Source of the DNA: Dictyobacter vulcani
GTDB taxonomy: Bacteria; Chloroflexota; Ktedonobacteria; Ktedonobacterales; Ktedonobacteraceae
DNA: 64,000 bases
Reading direction: 5' to 3'
Assembly (NCBI RefSeq): GCF_008974265.1
Contig: NZ_BKZW01000001.1
Span: 2,666,001-2,730,000 of the forward strand
Below are positions 62,976 to 64,000 of the stretch, piece after piece. The number at the start of each line of letters is the position of its first letter. The stretch's first letter is position 1. The translations under genes were made by a program, and so were the position numbers. The notes under the pieces were generated by a model. The model worked only from the letters and a program-made list of their open reading frames with translations. It had not been told where the DNA came from and ran no database searches.

Positions 62976-63562
62976 AATTGGTTTTCGGCCATGCTCTGAT
63001 GCTGGTTCTGGGGCTTGTTACTATCTTCTGAATAGACAGAAGGCTTCAGGATGCCGATATAGGGAAGATTGCGGTAGAGCTGGGCATAGTCAAGACCATA
63101 GCCCACGACAAACTTATCCGGAATGGTAAAGCCATAGTAATCGACGGGAACATTCTGGACGCGTGTGTGCTCTTTATTCAGGAGCGAACAGATTTTTAAG
63201 CTTAATGGATTACGGCGATTGAGTAGATCAGTCAGGTAGTGTAAGGTTCGTCCACTATCAATGATATCTTCGATAATCAGAACATGTTTCTGATCAATCG
63301 GACCTTCCAGATCCTTGATGATACGCACGATACCGCTGGACTGGGTGCTATTGCCATAGCTGGCCACGGCCATATAATCAAGCTCTAAAGGCAGATTAAT
63401 GGCGCGAGCCAGATCAGCAATAAAGGGAACAGCGCCCTTGAGTGTGCCAAGTAACAGCAGATTCTTGCCATCATAATCCTGGCTAATCTGCTCACCCAGA
63501 TGTTTGATTTTTGCCTGTAATTGTTCCTCTGAAATAAGAATTTCTTCGATGTCCTGGTGCAT
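62972..63562 (-). CDS. hpt: Hypoxanthine phosphoribosyltransferase
   Basis: A 196-residue purine salvage enzyme making IMP/GMP from hypoxanthine/guanine and PRPP. The ATG at 63562, after GAGGAG, gives MHQDIEEILISEEQLQAKI; a longer frame runs to 63646. Motifs: LLLLGTLKGAVPFIADL, DYMAVASYG, the PRPP loop VLIIEDIIDSGRTL, and DKFVVGYGLDYAQLYRNLPYIGILKP. The last 19 residues extend beyond the usual end and finish inside the IS right end, so the C-terminus was fixed by the insertion. It follows tilS by 22 bases, a common pair. Confidence 0.95.
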   Translation of the reverse strand: MHQDIEEILISEEQLQAKIKHLGEQISQDYDGKNLLLLGTLKGAVPFIADLARAINLPLELDYMAVASYGNSTQSSGIVRIIKDLEGPIDQKHVLIIEDIIDSGRTLHYLTDLLNRRNPLSLKICSLLNKEHTRVQNVPVDYYGFTIPDKFVVGYGLDYAQLYRNLPYIGILKPSVYSEDSNKPQNQHQSMAENQL

Positions 63563-63584
63563 ATACTCCTCAAAGTTAATGATA

Positions 63585-64000
63585 TTACTGACGATGAATA
63601 ATCGACAAGCGCAAGATCCTGTGTGTATGTTCCGTGAGACGGACACGCTGATCTATTTGCACGCCACCCAACCAGATACAACGCGAACCAGAAAAGAAGA
63701 GCGGTAAGCGAGCGCGTACGGTGCGCGGAATATGTTTATCAATCAAGATATCCTTGATCTTCTTTTCCCTTGCCATCCCCAATGGCTGCATCCGATCGCC
63801 ATTCCGGCGGGTCCTGATGCGTAGCGCGAGCGGAAAGCTGGCTGTATCCAGGGTATCAGCATCTACATACACCGTGTATGCAGTAGCTGGTAAGAGCTCC
63901 CAGACGGTCGTCCAGTCCTGGCGTTGTAAAGCGATCTGTACCTGTGCTGTCAGCGCCTCAGCAACCCATTCAGCTGTGACTGTCCATGGAGTGCCTGTGA
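63585..64000 (-). CDS. tilS: tRNA(Ile)-lysidine synthase, C-terminal part (runs off the window)
   Basis: The 3' end of a gene whose 5' part is beyond the window edge; the frame is open to base 64000 and gives about 138 residues. They match the TilS C-terminal domain: VYVDADTL, LALRIRTRRNGDRMQPLGM, KKIKDILIDKHIPRTVRARLPLFF and WLGGVQIDQRVRLT. TilS converts the anticodon C34 of an Ile tRNA to lysidine. It is followed by hpt at a 22-base gap, the order seen in many bacteria. Confidence 0.92.
   Translation of the reverse strand, partial: TGTPWTVTAEWVAEALTAQVQIALQRQDWTTVWELLPATAYTVYVDADTLDTASFPLALRIRTRRNGDRMQPLGMAREKKIKDILIDKHIPRTVRARLPLFFSGSRCIWLGGVQIDQRVRLTEHTHRILRLSIIHRQ

Noticed and set aside
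1..64000. tRNA and rRNA genes
   Set aside because: I scanned for conserved T-loop and rRNA sequences and recognised none; a tRNAscan or Infernal run would be decisive.

Overview
The window looks like chromosomal DNA of a Chloroflexota bacterium, most likely of the class Ktedonobacteria. This is inferred from content, not from a marker gene. The signs are a base composition near 50% GC, zinc-ribbon/TPR/Ser-Thr kinase proteins, a glycine decarboxylase split into two subunits, a reduced SUF operon, tandem FemAB-type proteins, and intergenic spaces full of palindromic repeats. Almost everything is ordinary core or exported-enzyme content. One insertion sequence is present; I saw no prophage, CRISPR array, rRNA or tRNA gene.

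Layout. 1-4.2 kb: two tandem secreted polysaccharide deacetylases, then a convergent secreted GH30 glycosidase. 4.2-6.5 kb: an autoregulated MerR regulator with a small membrane protein, then a DUF4291 protein. 6.6-9.6 kb: a GNAT acetyltransferase and two FemAB-like aminoacyltransferases. 9.8-17.7 kb (minus strand): a giant TPR protein, YajQ, a stand-alone XPB-N-like protein with IspH, and an orphan Rossmann domain resembling part of glutamyl-tRNA reductase. 18.0-24.6 kb: a methyltransferase, a repeat element, then the Rrf2-controlled SUF operon (sufC, one sufB/D, sufS, sufU, Rieske). 24.8-33.1 kb: membrane proteins, a secreted amidase, prs and der. 33.3-40.7 kb: a phosphosignalling block (PP2C, Zn-ribbon/TPR kinase, Zn-ribbon/PP2C, vWA, Zn-ribbon/FHA). 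40.9-43.8 kb: rpmH-rnpA-yidD-yidC-jag behind a consensus promoter. 44-46.6 kb: a frameshifted PfkB kinase and a sedolisin protease. 46.7-51.9 kb: the glycine cleavage genes gcvT, gcvH, gcvPA and gcvPB. 52-55 kb (minus): a response regulator, a hypothetical protein and gpsA. 55-61.4 kb: a GH13 enzyme, a MarR regulator and a maltose-type ABC importer. 61.4-64 kb: an IS4-like element inserted at the 3' end of hpt, and the 3' end of tilS.

The most interesting material is of three kinds. (i) Several families of structured intergenic repeats. One family is a GTAG tetranucleotide followed by a covarying hairpin, in inverted pairs like REPIN/BIME elements. Another is a 47-nt cloverleaf-like palindrome found just upstream of der and gpsA, and a third copy supplies the start of the HemA-like orphan gene. 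(ii) The kinase/phosphatase/vWA/FHA block, whose zinc-ribbon protein and PP2C domain are separated by what looks like a one-base frameshift. (iii) Gene damage: the pfkB frameshift, and an IS whose end overlaps the hpt stop codon.
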